NCBI RefSeq assembly: GCF_001558695.1
Contig: NZ_LNTU01000012.1
Coordinates: 186,001 to 250,000 of the forward strand
Reading direction: 5' to 3'
DNA length: 64,000 bases
DNA from: Paramesorhizobium deserti
GTDB lineage: Bacteria; Pseudomonadota; Alphaproteobacteria; Rhizobiales; Rhizobiaceae
Below, piece after piece: positions 16,926-26,996 of this stretch. The translations under genes were made by a program, and so were the position numbers. The stretch's first letter is position 1; each line of letters opens with the position of its first letter. Below the pieces are notes generated by a model that was not told the origin of the DNA, did not search any database, and worked only from the letters and a program-made list of their open reading frames with translations.

Positions 16926-18302
16926 TCAGAAGAACTCCAGGCTCACCCGGAACATCTGCTCGACGTGCCGCACGGCTTCTGAGGTGGCCAGGATAACCAC
17001 CCGGTCCTTCGGCTTGATCCGCATCGACCCGTCGGGTTTCAGCACCTTGCCGTCGCGGTATATCGCCCCGATCCTCAGGCCGTCAGGCAGATCGAGCTCA
17101 CGCATCGGCGGCCCGACAAGCGGCGACGTTTCCAGAGCTTCCGCCTCGATGACCTCCGCAAGACCGCGATGTACGCTTTGCACCGCACGGATTCGTCCGC
17201 GGCGGACATGCTGCAGAACGCGCGAGATCGTCACCGTGCGCGGGTTGATATGGGCGTCGATGCCGACGGTGCGGGTGAAACCCTGATAGGCGGGATCGTT
17301 GATGAGCGCCAGATTAGCCTTGCAGCCGAGGCGCTTGGCCATGATGCTCGCCAGAATATTGACCTGATCCTGATTGGTGAGCGTGACCATCAGATCGGCA
17401 TCCTGAACATCCGCTTCCCGCAGGATGGTCTGATCGAGCGCGCTGCCATGCAGCACCATCGTGCGATTGAGCTGATCGGCGATGGCCATGGCGCGGCTGC
17501 GGTCGGCCTCGATGATTTTCATCTTGGTGCGCGGCTGACGTTCCTCGATGGCCTTGGCGACATAAAGGCCGATATTGCCGCCGCCGGCGATCAGGATACG
17601 GGTTGCCTCCGGCTTTTCATGACCGAACAGCGCCAATGTACGGCGCACCTGCTCGCGCGTCGTCACCACATAGGCGAGATCGCCCGCGATAAGCTGATCT
17701 GTCGAATGCGGGATGAAGAGCTGCTCGTTGCGGACCACGCCGACGACCGTTGACGGCAGGTCCGGAAAAAGATCACTCAACTGCGCCAGAGGCGTGTTGA
17801 TGACGGGGCATTCCTCCAGACATTCGATGGCAAGCACCACCACCTTGTCATCGGCAAAGCGCAGAACGTCCATCGCGCCGGGCAGCGCGATGCGGCGCAG
17901 CACCATCTCGCCCACTTCGAGCTCCGGCGAGATGACGACGTCGATCGGCATGTGCTCGCGCGAGAACAGGTCCTGGTAGTGCGGCTGGAGATAGGACTGG
18001 GCGCGGATGCGGGCGATCTTGGTCGGCACGTTGAACAGCGAATGCGCCACCTGACAGGCCACCATATTGACCTCGTCATAGAGCGTGACGGCGATGATCA
18101 TATCCGCCTCGTCGGCGCCCGCTGCGGCCAGCACGTCCGGCTGCGAGCCATGGCCGACGAAGCCGCGCACGTCGAGCGTGTCGTGGATCCGCTGAACGAG
18201 ATCGGCCGAGGTGTCGATCACGGAGACGTTGTTGTGCTCCGCGGCCAGACGTTCGGCAATGCCGTAGCCGACCTGGCCCGCGCCGCAGATGATAACGCGC
18301 AT
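16926..18302 (-). CDS. trkA: Trk potassium uptake regulator TrkA
   Basis: TrkA, 458 aa, the peripheral NAD(H)-binding subunit that gates the Trk potassium channel. It is built as two repeats, each a Rossmann RCK-N domain followed by an RCK-C domain. GAGQVGYGIAERLA is at residues 6-19 and the second GGGNIGLYVAKAI is near residue 240. The start ATG 18302 lies one base after the ntrX stop. The upstream in-frame codons to 18356 overlap ntrX and are not conserved-looking. Placement behind ntrYX is usual in this order. Confidence 0.95.
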   Translation of the reverse strand: MRVIICGAGQVGYGIAERLAAEHNNVSVIDTSADLVQRIHDTLDVRGFVGHGSQPDVLAAAGADEADMIIAVTLYDEVNMVACQVAHSLFNVPTKIARIRAQSYLQPHYQDLFSREHMPIDVVISPELEVGEMVLRRIALPGAMDVLRFADDKVVVLAIECLEECPVINTPLAQLSDLFPDLPSTVVGVVRNEQLFIPHSTDQLIAGDLAYVVTTREQVRRTLALFGHEKPEATRILIAGGGNIGLYVAKAIEERQPRTKMKIIEADRSRAMAIADQLNRTMVLHGSALDQTILREADVQDADLMVTLTNQDQVNILASIMAKRLGCKANLALINDPAYQGFTRTVGIDAHINPRTVTISRVLQHVRRGRIRAVQSVHRGLAEVIEAEALETSPLVGPPMRELDLPDGLRIGAIYRDGKVLKPDGSMRIKPKDRVVILATSEAVRHVEQMFRVSLEFF

Positions 18303-18303
18303 A

Positions 18304-19665
18304 TCATACCCCGAGGGATTTGAGCTTCCGATGCAATGCGGAGCGTTCCATACCAACGAATTCCGCGGTACGCGAGATATTTCCTCCGAAGCGGTTTATC
18401 TGCGCGATCAGATATTCCTTTTCAAAGAGTTCCCGCGCTTCGCGCAAGGGAAGCGCCATGATGTGCTGATCGGATTCTGTCGGCGCCCGCGGCAGCGCGT
18501 CGCCGATTTCAGCCGGCAGAAGGTCGGCGGTGACGACGGCATCGGGATCGTCGCCGCGCGCCAGAATCATCAGGCGCTCCACATTGTTGCGCAGCTGGCG
18601 CACATTGCCCGGCCAGCTGTGCGCCTGCAGGACGGCCATTGCATCGGGGCCGATCTTGCGCGGCTTGATGCCGGCCTGGGCGGCGATCTGCTGCATGAAG
18701 ACCTCGACAAGCACCGGAACATCCTCGCGCCGCGAGGCAAGCGCGGGAACCAGGACCGGAACGACGGCAAGGCGATGGAAAAGGTCTTCGCGGAAACGGC
18801 CTTCGGCGATCATGGCTTCCAGGTTCTGGGCCGTCGACGAGATGATTCTCACATCGACCTTGACCCGTTTCGTCCCGCCGACGCGTTCGAACTGCTGATC
18901 AACGAGAACGCGCAGGATTTTGTTCTGCGTCTCGCGCGGCATATCGGCCACTTCATCGAGATAAAGGATGCCGCCATGCGCCTCCTCCAACGCCCCGACC
19001 TTGCGTTCGCCGCCATCCATCTCGGTGCCGAACAGCTCAATCTCCATGCGCTCCGGCGTGATCGTCGCCGCGTTCAGCGTGACGAAGGGGCCGTGTGCAC
19101 GGCTCGAAAGGGCGTGGATGGCGCGCGCGACCAGTTCCTTGCCGGAGCCGGACGGGCCTGTGATCATGATACGGCTGTTGGTGGGAGCCACACGTTCAAT
19201 GGTCTGACGCAGATGGTTCATGGCAAGCGAATTGCCATGCAGCTCGAGGCTGTCGCCGCTGCGCTTGCGCAGGTCCGAGACCTCGCGCCTCAACTTCGAA
19301 TTCTCGAGCGCCCTTTCGGCGATGAGGATCAGGCGGTCGGCTTTGAACGGCTTTTCGATGAAATCATAGGCGCCGCGCCGGATGGCGGAAACGGCTGTCT
19401 CGATATTGCCGTGACCGGAAATCATCACCACCGGAAGTTCCGGATGGCGGCTCTTGATCTCGTCGAGCAGCGCCAGGCCATCGAGCCGACTGCCCTGCAT
19501 CCATATGTCGAGAAAAACCAGTCGTGGCACCCGGTCGCCGATCGCGGCCAGGGCACTGTCCGCGTCATGAGCCGTTCGCGCCTCATGGCCCTCGTCGCTC
19601 AAGATACCGGCAACGAGTTCGCGTATATCAGCTTCATCGTCCACTACCAGAATATCAGCCGCCAT
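18304..19665 (-). CDS. ntrX: nitrogen response regulator NtrX
   Basis: NtrX, 453 aa, response regulator partner of NtrY. The receiver domain has the phospho-acceptor Asp53 (VFLDIWMQG) and the KPF lysine. The AAA+ domain has Walker A GPSGSGKE at residues 170-177. The GAFTGA loop that contacts sigma-54 is absent (the position reads EMDGGERKVGALEEA), as is usual for alphaproteobacterial NtrX, so it probably acts without sigma-54. A Fis-type helix-turn-helix closes the protein (NISRTAEFVGMERSALHRKL). ntrY overlaps it by one base. Confidence 0.95.
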   Translation of the reverse strand: MAADILVVDDEADIRELVAGILSDEGHEARTAHDADSALAAIGDRVPRLVFLDIWMQGSRLDGLALLDEIKSRHPELPVVMISGHGNIETAVSAIRRGAYDFIEKPFKADRLILIAERALENSKLRREVSDLRKRSGDSLELHGNSLAMNHLRQTIERVAPTNSRIMITGPSGSGKELVARAIHALSSRAHGPFVTLNAATITPERMEIELFGTEMDGGERKVGALEEAHGGILYLDEVADMPRETQNKILRVLVDQQFERVGGTKRVKVDVRIISSTAQNLEAMIAEGRFREDLFHRLAVVPVLVPALASRREDVPVLVEVFMQQIAAQAGIKPRKIGPDAMAVLQAHSWPGNVRQLRNNVERLMILARGDDPDAVVTADLLPAEIGDALPRAPTESDQHIMALPLREARELFEKEYLIAQINRFGGNISRTAEFVGMERSALHRKLKSLGV

Positions 19666-21920
19666 CAGTTCACCTGCCCTACCTTCGTATGGGGTTTCTC
19701 ACCGCTCTCTTCCGCCGCGGGGAAGATCATGCGGATCATTGCTCCCTTGCCGCCATGAAAATCTGACGGTGCGTCGTGCAATTCCATGTGGCCGCCATGC
19801 TCCTCGACGATCTTCTTGACGATGGCGAGGCCGAGCCCGGTCCCTTTTTCGCGCGTCGTCATATAGGGTTCGAGAAGCCGCTGCCGGTTCTCTCCCGGCA
19901 AGCCCTTGCCGTTGTCGATCACGTCGACAACAAGCGAATCACCTTCGCGGAATGTGCGGACGAGGATGTGGCCGTCGCCCCTCTCCTCCTTCGGCACGGC
20001 ATCGATCGCCTCGCTGGCGTTCTTGATGACATTGCCGAATGCCTGCCCCAGCAGGCGGCTGTCGAAATCGCCGATCAGTGGCTCGTTGCTGAATGCGTGC
20101 TCGAAACGGATATCGTTGCGGCTCACCTCTATCAGGAAGGATGCCTCGCGTAGCGCCTCGCGCAGATCCATCGATTTTATCTCAGGCTTCGGCATGCGCG
20201 CGAATGCCGAGAATTCATCGACCATGCGGCCTATGTCGCCCACCTGGCGGATGATGGTGTCGGTGCACTGATCGAACACCTCGCGATCCTCGGTGATGAC
20301 CTTGCCGTAACGCCGGCGTATGCGCTCCGCAGAAAGCTGGATCGGTGTCAGCGGGTTCTTGATCTCGTGGGCGATGCGTCGCGCTACGTCCGCCCAGGCG
20401 GAGGAACGCTGCGCCTGGACGAGATCGGTGATGTCGTCCACCGTCACGACGTAGGAATGTTCATCTGATTCAGCATCTTCCACGGTGGTCTGAACGTTGA
20501 ATGTACGCGAGGCGCCGCCGCGCGTCATCGTGACCTGCTCACGATGGACTGGACGCCGCGTTGCGCGCGCGATCTCGAAGACCTGTCCGATCTCCGGTAC
20601 CACCCCGGTCAAATTCTTGCCGATGGTCTGGTTCGGATCGATGCCGAACATATGCTCTGCGGAGCGGTTGACGATGCTGACCAGCCCGTCCGTATCGATG
20701 CCGATAACGCCGGCGGTGACGCCGGAGAGAACGGCTTCGGAGAACCGGCGGCGTTCATCGATCTGGTCCTTCGCGGCGATCAGCTCGTTTCGCTGGCTCT
20801 TAAGCTCCGCCACCATGTTGTTGAACGTGCCGGACAGGGCGCCGACATCGCCATCGGAGCTTCTCACCGGCACAGATGCATCAAGATTGCCCGAAGCCAC
20901 GTCATCGGCGGCTCCGATCAGCAGGCGGATGGGACGCACCAGCCTGTCGGCAACGGCGATGCCGGTCCAGATTGCGGAAAGGAGCACGACCAGCGTCAGG
21001 CCGAAGTAGAGCAATGCGAAGGCGATCTGCGTCGGCACGCGGTTCGCTTCCATATCCTGATAACGTTTCGTATTGGCTTCCATCAGCCGCATGGAATCGA
21101 GGATATTGGGCTCGACCGCCCGGACGGTATAGAGATAGGCGTCGGGTATCTGGCGCAACTTGATGATGGCACCAACGAAATGACTGTTGCCAGGTGGAAT
21201 TACCACGGGTTTTCCGTCTTGCGCCGTATCCAATGCTTCTTGCGGCGGCGACGGCAGCGTGCTCTCGGTGCCGAGATCGCTTTTCAGGATGATATCGCCA
21301 TTGTCACGCACGAGAAAAGCGCCGAGCAGATCACGTCCGCGTGCCTGTAGCGACATCAGCCTGACAAAGCCCGTGCGGTCGAGGCTGTAGAGCGTGCGCT
21401 GCGCGTCAAGATCCTGCAACATCGAATAGGTCGTGCCCTGCAGGTTGCGCGCCGTCTCGTTGATATAGGCCTGGGCGAGGCTGATGGAGGAATTGACGAT
21501 CGTCCTGGTATTCGTCTCAAACCAGCGGTCGAGGCCGAGATTGAGCGTGACGGATGCAACGATCGCCACGATGATGGCCGGCACAGCGGCAATGAGGCAG
21601 AAAAGGGCGACGATGCGCACATGCAGCCGCGCCGCGGCCCTGCCGTGCCGCCTCGCCTGGACGATGCGGTAGATCTCCCGGCAGATCAGGAGAATCATGA
21701 ACAGGATCAACGCTATGTTGATGGTGGTCAGCACCAGCGTGACGTTGCGGTCGGGCGTGATCGGCGTGAGGCCGATAAGGATCACAAAAGAGACGGCGGC
21801 TGTTACCAGCGCCGTGACAACGGTAATGATGCCCGGCAGGGCAAGCAGCCGACGCCCCTCGCCATTCTGCGAGGCCCCGCTCGATTGTCCGAAGAGACTC
21901 ACCGGGTTCAATATCGCCAT
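19665..21920 (-). CDS. ntrY: sensor histidine kinase NtrY
   Basis: NtrY, 751 aa from ATG 21920 (a GTG at 21929 is also in frame). Membrane segments near the N-terminus (about residues 25-50, 57-77 and 95-120) and another near 300-320 bound a periplasmic sensor region. A HAMP domain, a PAS domain (GVIGIDTDGLVSIVNRSAE) and a kinase core follow. The phospho-acceptor is His518 in [12 protein letters not shown]. The ATP-binding boxes are VIKNASEAID, DNGKGLP and GTGLGLAIVKK. In Brucella and Rhodobacter, NtrY is linked to redox and nitrogen signalling. Candidate NtrX sites lie just upstream. Confidence 0.95.
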   Translation of the reverse strand: MAILNPVSLFGQSSGASQNGEGRRLLALPGIITVVTALVTAAVSFVILIGLTPITPDRNVTLVLTTINIALILFMILLICREIYRIVQARRHGRAAARLHVRIVALFCLIAAVPAIIVAIVASVTLNLGLDRWFETNTRTIVNSSISLAQAYINETARNLQGTTYSMLQDLDAQRTLYSLDRTGFVRLMSLQARGRDLLGAFLVRDNGDIILKSDLGTESTLPSPPQEALDTAQDGKPVVIPPGNSHFVGAIIKLRQIPDAYLYTVRAVEPNILDSMRLMEANTKRYQDMEANRVPTQIAFALLYFGLTLVVLLSAIWTGIAVADRLVRPIRLLIGAADDVASGNLDASVPVRSSDGDVGALSGTFNNMVAELKSQRNELIAAKDQIDERRRFSEAVLSGVTAGVIGIDTDGLVSIVNRSAEHMFGIDPNQTIGKNLTGVVPEIGQVFEIARATRRPVHREQVTMTRGGASRTFNVQTTVEDAESDEHSYVVTVDDITDLVQAQRSSAWADVARRIAHEIKNPLTPIQLSAERIRRRYGKVITEDREVFDQCTDTIIRQVGDIGRMVDEFSAFARMPKPEIKSMDLREALREASFLIEVSRNDIRFEHAFSNEPLIGDFDSRLLGQAFGNVIKNASEAIDAVPKEERGDGHILVRTFREGDSLVVDVIDNGKGLPGENRQRLLEPYMTTREKGTGLGLAIVKKIVEEHGGHMELHDAPSDFHGGKGAMIRMIFPAAEESGEKPHTKVGQVN

Positions 21921-21941
21921 GATCACCACGCTAAACGAATG

Positions 21942-21986
21942 CGTTGCACTGATGCAACGTATTGTGGCGAAAATGCAACGCTGTTG
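21942..21986. promoter_or_regulatory. candidate NtrX binding sites before ntrY
   Basis: The ntrC-ntrY gap holds a CGTTGCA/TGCAACG inverted repeat (21942-21948 and 21953-21959) and a second TGCAACG at 21974-21980, 21 bases on. Read with their flanks they give two CAA-N(4 or 5)-TTG motifs, at 21955-21964 and 21976-21986, the form I recall for NtrX sites in rhizobia and Brucella. They sit 22-66 bases before the ntrY start, so NtrX autoregulation is likely. No promoter hexamers are clear. Confidence 0.45.
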
Positions 21987-22016
21987 GCGGCGTCAGGCCT
22001 TTTTCACAGTTGAAAT

Positions 22017-23471
22017 CTAGCTGGCCTTCGAACCGCGATAGATATTCACGCCAAGCTCGCGGATTTTCTTGCGCAACGTATTGCGGTTCAAGCCCAGAAG
22101 ATCGGCTGCCTTGATCTGATTGCCGCGCGTTGCGGTGAGGCAGGCCAGAATCAGCGGATATTCCACTTCGGTCAGCACGCGCTGGTAAAGGCCGGGAGGC
22201 GGCAGGTCGGAGCCGAAAGAGGTGAAATAGCGCTGCATGTTGAGTTCGACGGCCTGGGCGATCGTCAGATCCTCCGAGACAAGCGATCCGCCGACCGGGT
22301 CGGGACTGTGCAGGTCGGATTTCAGTTCGGCTTCGATCACTTCCGGCGTGATCTCTTCCTGCGGATAAAGCGCCGCCAGACGGCGCACCATGTTCTCCAG
22401 TTCTCGGACATTGCCGGGCCAGGGGTATCGGCGCATGAGGTCGAGCCCCGCCGCTGTTATGCGTTTCTCCGGCAGGCCGTCCTTCACCGCCTGCTTGAAG
22501 AAATGGCGGACGAGATCCGGGATATCCTCGCTGCGCTCGCGCAGCGGCGGCAGTCGGAGCGGCACCACGTTCAAACGGTAATAGAGGTCTTCGCGGAACA
22601 GCCCCTGATTGATCAGGATGCGCAGGTCCTTATTGGTCGCCGCTACGATACGCACATCGGTCTTGATCGGCGTGCGCCCGCCAACGGTCATGTACTCACC
22701 CTGCTGGAGTACGCGCAGGAGTCGCGTCTGGGCTTCCATCGGCATATCGCCGATCTCATCGAGAAACAGCGTGCCGCCATCCGCCTGCTCGAATCGCCCG
22801 CTCGACCGGTTCTGCGCGCCGGTGAAGGCGCCCTTCTCATGGCCGAAGAGCTCCGATTCGATCAGATCGCGCGGGATTGCCGCCATGTTGATGGCGACGA
22901 ACGGTCCCTTGCGGCGGCGGCCATATTCATGCAGCGCGCGGGCGACGAGCTCCTTGCCGGTACCGGACTCGCCGGTGATCATCACGGTCAGATCCGTCTG
23001 CATCATCCGCGCCAGGACACGATAGATGTCCTGCATCGCAGGCGAGCGGCCGACGAGCGGCATATTCTCTGCCTGCTCTTCCCCGCGCGCTTCGGGCTTC
23101 TTCTTGGGCTCGGCCAGGGCCCTGCCGACGATGCTGACCAGCTCCGTCAGGTCGAAGGGCTTGGGCAGATATTCGTAAGCGCCGGCTTCGGAAGCCTTGA
23201 TCGCGGTCATAAAGGTGTTCTGCGCGCTCATGACGACGACGGGCAGATCGGGCCGCGATTTCTTGATTCGCGGCAGGAGATCGAAAGCGTTTTCATCCGG
23301 CATCACCACGTCGGTGATGACCAGATCGCCATCGCCGCCGGAAATCCACCGCCAGAGCGTCGCCGCATTGGAGGTGACACGAACATCGTAGCCGGCGCGC
23401 GACAGCGCCTGGTTCAACACCGTGCGGATTGCGGCATCGTCATCGGCGACAAGTATGCTGCCAAGGCTCAT
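22017..23471 (-). CDS. ntrC: nitrogen regulator NtrC (NR-I)
   Basis: NtrC, 484 aa, sigma-54-dependent activator of nitrogen assimilation genes. The receiver acceptor is Asp54 ([10 protein letters not shown]). The AAA+ domain has Walker A GESGTGKE and an intact GAFTGA loop at residues 214-219, unlike NtrX in the same cluster. The C-terminal Fis helix-turn-helix reads [20 protein letters not shown]. The ATG overlaps the ntrB stop as ATGA, so translation is coupled. Confidence 0.97.
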   Translation of the reverse strand: MSLGSILVADDDAAIRTVLNQALSRAGYDVRVTSNAATLWRWISGGDGDLVITDVVMPDENAFDLLPRIKKSRPDLPVVVMSAQNTFMTAIKASEAGAYEYLPKPFDLTELVSIVGRALAEPKKKPEARGEEQAENMPLVGRSPAMQDIYRVLARMMQTDLTVMITGESGTGKELVARALHEYGRRRKGPFVAINMAAIPRDLIESELFGHEKGAFTGAQNRSSGRFEQADGGTLFLDEIGDMPMEAQTRLLRVLQQGEYMTVGGRTPIKTDVRIVAATNKDLRILINQGLFREDLYYRLNVVPLRLPPLRERSEDIPDLVRHFFKQAVKDGLPEKRITAAGLDLMRRYPWPGNVRELENMVRRLAALYPQEEITPEVIEAELKSDLHSPDPVGGSLVSEDLTIAQAVELNMQRYFTSFGSDLPPPGLYQRVLTEVEYPLILACLTATRGNQIKAADLLGLNRNTLRKKIRELGVNIYRGSKAS

Positions 23472-24625
23472 TCATCAGTTCCTGTCGTGTTGAGGGAAGG
23501 AAACGCTGCGGTATCGTTCTCGGATTCCTGGCCGCGCCATGCCGGCATGAGTATGCGAAAGGTGGTGCGCCGGGGCTGCGAATCACACTCGATCACACCG
23601 CCATGGTCGCCGACGATCTTGGCGACGAGGGCGAGACCCAGGCCGGAACCATTGGGCTTGGTGGTGACGAACGGATCGAACAGATGCGGTAATATATCGG
23701 ATGGCACGCCCGGTCCGGTGTCATGCACGCAGAATTCGAGCGGCAGCGCCACCCGGTCGCGCACCCCCGGCACGGAAAGCCGGATGCCGGGGCGGTAGGC
23801 GGTGGAGAGCGTGATCTCGCCTGGCTCCTCGTGGCCGATGGATTCGGCCGCATTTTTCACCAGGTTAAGAAATATCTGAACCAGCTGGTCCCGGTTGGCA
23901 AAGACCGGCGGCAGCGATGGATCGTAATCCTCGTTGAACTTGATGCGGCTGGCGAAGCCGTTGCGGGCGATGGCCTTCACATGGTCGAGAACGACATGGA
24001 TGTTGACCGCCTCGCGGTCGATCGGCCTTTCGTCGGAAAAGACCTCCATGCGGTCGACGAGCGAAACGATCCTGTCCGTCTCGTCGGTGATAAGTCGCGT
24101 CAGTGAACGATCCTCGTCGCCAACGACGGTTTCGAGAAGCTGCGCCGCACCCCGGATGCCGGAGAGCGGGTTCTTGATCTCATGCGCCAGCATCGAGGCA
24201 AGCCCGGTGACCGAACGTGCGGCGCCGCGATGGGTCATCTGCCGGTCGAGCTTTTCCGCCATCGACTTTTCCTTGAAGAGGATGACGACCGACCCGGGAA
24301 ATTCGCTCACCGGCGTGACATAGATATCGACGACACGGTCATTTCCGAGCCGCGGCGAGGAAATGTCGACGCGATATTCGTTCACCGGCGAGGGATGCGC
24401 CCTCACCTGCTCGACGAGCGCCTGAAGCGGGCTGCCGAACGGCAGGAAAGACTCCAGCTTGTTGCGCGCCAGAATGTTGGAGCTCGACCGGAAGAACTGC
24501 TCCGCATCCGCATTGGCGAAGGAGATATAGCCTTGCGCGTCGACCATGATGACGGGATGGCTGATCGTGTTGAGGACGATCGAAGCCATCGTCTCGGGCA
24601 GCACGGAGTTTTCACGTGCGTTCAT
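23468..24625 (-). CDS. ntrB: nitrogen sensor kinase NtrB (NR-II)
   Basis: NtrB, 385 aa, soluble histidine kinase/phosphatase that controls NtrC under PII protein. A PAS domain covers about residues 12-110 ([17 protein letters not shown]). The H box has His148 ([11 protein letters not shown]). The ATP-binding part shows [16 protein letters not shown] and [11 protein letters not shown]. No membrane segment is seen. The start abuts the dusB stop with no gap, and the stop overlaps ntrC, giving the standard dusB-ntrB-ntrC operon. Confidence 0.96.
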   Translation of the reverse strand: MNARENSVLPETMASIVLNTISHPVIMVDAQGYISFANADAEQFFRSSSNILARNKLESFLPFGSPLQALVEQVRAHPSPVNEYRVDISSPRLGNDRVVDIYVTPVSEFPGSVVILFKEKSMAEKLDRQMTHRGAARSVTGLASMLAHEIKNPLSGIRGAAQLLETVVGDEDRSLTRLITDETDRIVSLVDRMEVFSDERPIDREAVNIHVVLDHVKAIARNGFASRIKFNEDYDPSLPPVFANRDQLVQIFLNLVKNAAESIGHEEPGEITLSTAYRPGIRLSVPGVRDRVALPLEFCVHDTGPGVPSDILPHLFDPFVTTKPNGSGLGLALVAKIVGDHGGVIECDSQPRRTTFRILMPAWRGQESENDTAAFPSLNTTGTDE

Positions 24626-25630
24626 TCACGCCACCTTCTTCAGTTCGGTTGTCTGCGAGCCACCGGAAAGGGCCTGCCGCAGTTTCTTGATGACAATGGC
24701 CGGATCGGTTTCGGTCATGATCGCGGCCCGCGTCTCCGCCGGGAGATCGCCGGCATGGCGGTCGAGATACCAGCCAAGATGCTTGCGCGCATGGCGGGTG
24801 CCGGTGGATGGGCCATAATGCTCCAGCATCGCTTCATAATGCGCGATCACATAATCGCAGATTATGTCCGGTCTTGCGGTGTGTTCAGTCAATCCACAGG
24901 CAATCATGCCGGGGAGCCAGGGCTGGCCGTAGCAGCCGCGACCAATCATCACGGCATCCGCGCCGGAGCGGCGAAGGATCTCTTCGGCATCCTCTGACGA
25001 GAGGACATCGCCATTGGCGACGAGCGGAATGTTGACCGCCTCACGCACGGCGCGGATGGCATCCCAATCGGCCTTGCCTTCATAGAACTGGCAGCGCGTG
25101 CGGCCATGCACCGTAACCATGCGTACGCCTGCCTCTTCGGCGCGGCGCGCCAGTTCCGGCGCGTTGATGCTGTGCTCGTCCCAGCCGAGCCGCATCTTCA
25201 GGGTGACGGGTACGTCAACCGCCGCGACTGTCGCTTCGATCAGCGCCATCGCGTGGTCGAGATCGCGCATCAGCGCCGATCCGGAATAGCCGCCGGTCAC
25301 CTTCTTGGCGGGGCAGCCCATGTTGATATCGATGATATGCGCACCCTCGGCTTCGGCAATGCGGGCGGCCTCGCCCATCCAGCGGGCGTCGCGCCCGGCG
25401 AGCTGCACCACATGGGTTTCAAGCCCCTCGCCTTTCATACGCATCAGGCTTTCGCGATCGCGCGAACATAGCTCCGCGCTCGCCACCATTTCGGAAACTA
25501 CCATGCCAGCGCCGGCAGCCCATGCCAGCTTGCGAAACGGCAGATCGGAGACGCCGGACATCGGCGCCAGAAACACCCGGTTGCGCAAACGGACATCACC
25601 TACGTATAAAGCCTCGCCTAGTATAGTCAC
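24626..25630 (-). CDS. dusB: tRNA-dihydrouridine synthase DusB (NifR3)
   Basis: DusB, 334 aa, an FMN enzyme that reduces uridines in the D-loop of tRNAs. The TIM-barrel start LAPMSGVSDLPFR and the catalytic Cys106 in NMGCPAKKV are present; HGRTRCQFY and ANGDVLS bind FMN and tRNA. It was historically named nifR3 because it heads the ntrBC operon, as here. It is divergent from ispDF across about 170 bases. Confidence 0.95.
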   Translation of the reverse strand: MTILGEALYVGDVRLRNRVFLAPMSGVSDLPFRKLAWAAGAGMVVSEMVASAELCSRDRESLMRMKGEGLETHVVQLAGRDARWMGEAARIAEAEGAHIIDINMGCPAKKVTGGYSGSALMRDLDHAMALIEATVAAVDVPVTLKMRLGWDEHSINAPELARRAEEAGVRMVTVHGRTRCQFYEGKADWDAIRAVREAVNIPLVANGDVLSSEDAEEILRRSGADAVMIGRGCYGQPWLPGMIACGLTEHTARPDIICDYVIAHYEAMLEHYGPSTGTRHARKHLGWYLDRHAGDLPAETRAAIMTETDPAIVIKKLRQALSGGSQTTELKKVA

Positions 25631-25802
25631 GCTAGTGGTATGCCTGTTTCATGTGCATTTTTCCCGTCGCACAGTCTTTAGACAGGATGAGGTCTTTCCG
25701 CAAGGAAAAGCAGCGTTATCAATGAAGGATATTGATTCCCGTCTGGCGTTTGGACGTGACAGGCTTTAGAGCGGAAAATATGACACAGAAGGCAGTAAAA
25801 CC

Positions 25803-26996
25803 ATAAAAGTAGCAGCCGTAATTGTCGCAGCCGGCCGCGGGGAACGGGCGGGACAGAGCACCGAGGGGCCGAAGCAATATCGGCGGATCGGCGGCGAAGC
25901 CGTGCTCTCGCGCACGCTGCGGGCGTTTCTCGATTGTCCGCATATCGACCGGATCGTCTCGGTGATCCATCCGGAAGACCGGCATCTCTATGAACAGGCG
26001 ACTGGCGCGCTGGGCGCGAAGACGATCACCGTCATCGGCGGTCCTACCAGGCAGGAATCGACCAGGCTCGGCCTGCTGGCGTTGATCGAGCACGAACCCG
26101 ATTACGTCATGATCCATGACGGCGTGCGTCCGTTCATCGCGCAGGAGCTTCTGCAGCGCATCGTCCACACGCTGCATCCGGCCATCGGCGTGCTTCCGGC
26201 GCTCGCCGTTTCCGATACGCTGAAGCAGGCAGGACCGGATGCGCATGTGACCGCCACCGTGCCGCGCGCGGGTCTTTATGCGGCGCAGACGCCGCAGGCC
26301 TTTCCGTTCGCCCCGATTCTCCATGCGCATGAGGCCGCCTTCCGCGCCGGCCGCTCGGATTTCACCGATGACGCGGCGATCGCCGAATGGCACGGTCTCG
26401 CCGTGCGCGTCGTGGAAGGGTCCGCTGACAACACCAAACTCACCTGGGCGAAGGATATCGAAATGGCCGACAAGCGTTTTGCTCAGGGTTCAGGCGGCTT
26501 TCCCGACATCAGGACCGGCAACGGCTATGACGTCCACGCCTTCGAACCGGGCGATCATGTGACGCTGTGCGGCGTGGAAATACCGTATACGCTGAAACTC
26601 TCCGGCCATTCGGACGCCGATGTGGGATTGCACGCGTTGACCGACGCGCTGCTCGCGACGCGGGGCGCCGGGGATATTGGCACGCATTTCCCTCCCTCAG
26701 ACCCGCAATGGAAAGGGGCGCCCTCCCGCATTTTCGTCGAGCATGCGGTTAAACTCGTCCGGGAGGCGGGTGGCCGCATTGCCAATGCGGACATCACGCT
26801 GATCTGCGAAGCGCCGAAGATCGGTCCGCATCGCGAGGCGATGACCGCCGCCCTGTCGGATATGCTGGGCATCGCTCTGGATCGCGTCTCGATCAAGGCG
26901 ACGACGAACGAGAAGCTGGGCTTCGTCGGGCGTGGTGAAGGCATTGCCGCAATCGCCACAGCCACCGTCATCTATCCCGGCGAGGTGCCGGAATGA
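25803..26996 (+). CDS. ispDF: bifunctional IspD-IspF isoprenoid enzyme (start abnormal)
   Basis: Fusion of IspD (2-C-methyl-D-erythritol 4-phosphate cytidylyltransferase, about residues 1-225) and IspF (MECDP synthase, about 236-397) of the non-mevalonate isoprenoid pathway. IspD shows [13 protein letters not shown] and IHDGVRPF; IspF has the metal ligands Asp243, His245 and His277. The open frame begins after a stop at 25767-25769 and has no ATG, GTG or TTG before a GTG at 25902, which would remove the nucleotide-binding loop. I place the start at ATA 25803 (AGAAGG 10 bases upstream); alternatively, the real start is ATG 25780 with one base missing in the A run at 25797-25800. cinA overlaps by ATGA. 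Confidence 0.85.
   Translation: MKVAAVIVAAGRGERAGQSTEGPKQYRRIGGEAVLSRTLRAFLDCPHIDRIVSVIHPEDRHLYEQATGALGAKTITVIGGPTRQESTRLGLLALIEHEPDYVMIHDGVRPFIAQELLQRIVHTLHPAIGVLPALAVSDTLKQAGPDAHVTATVPRAGLYAAQTPQAFPFAPILHAHEAAFRAGRSDFTDDAAIAEWHGLAVRVVEGSADNTKLTWAKDIEMADKRFAQGSGGFPDIRTGNGYDVHAFEPGDHVTLCGVEIPYTLKLSGHSDADVGLHALTDALLATRGAGDIGTHFPPSDPQWKGAPSRIFVEHAVKLVREAGGRIANADITLICEAPKIGPHREAMTAALSDMLGIALDRVSIKATTNEKLGFVGRGEGIAAIATATVIYPGEVPE

Noticed and set aside
18289-19758. 489-codon open frame on the plus strand
   Set aside because: It is antisense to ntrX and the end of ntrY.
22308-23798. 496-codon open frame on the plus strand
   Set aside because: It is antisense to ntrC and ntrB, with no domain of its own.
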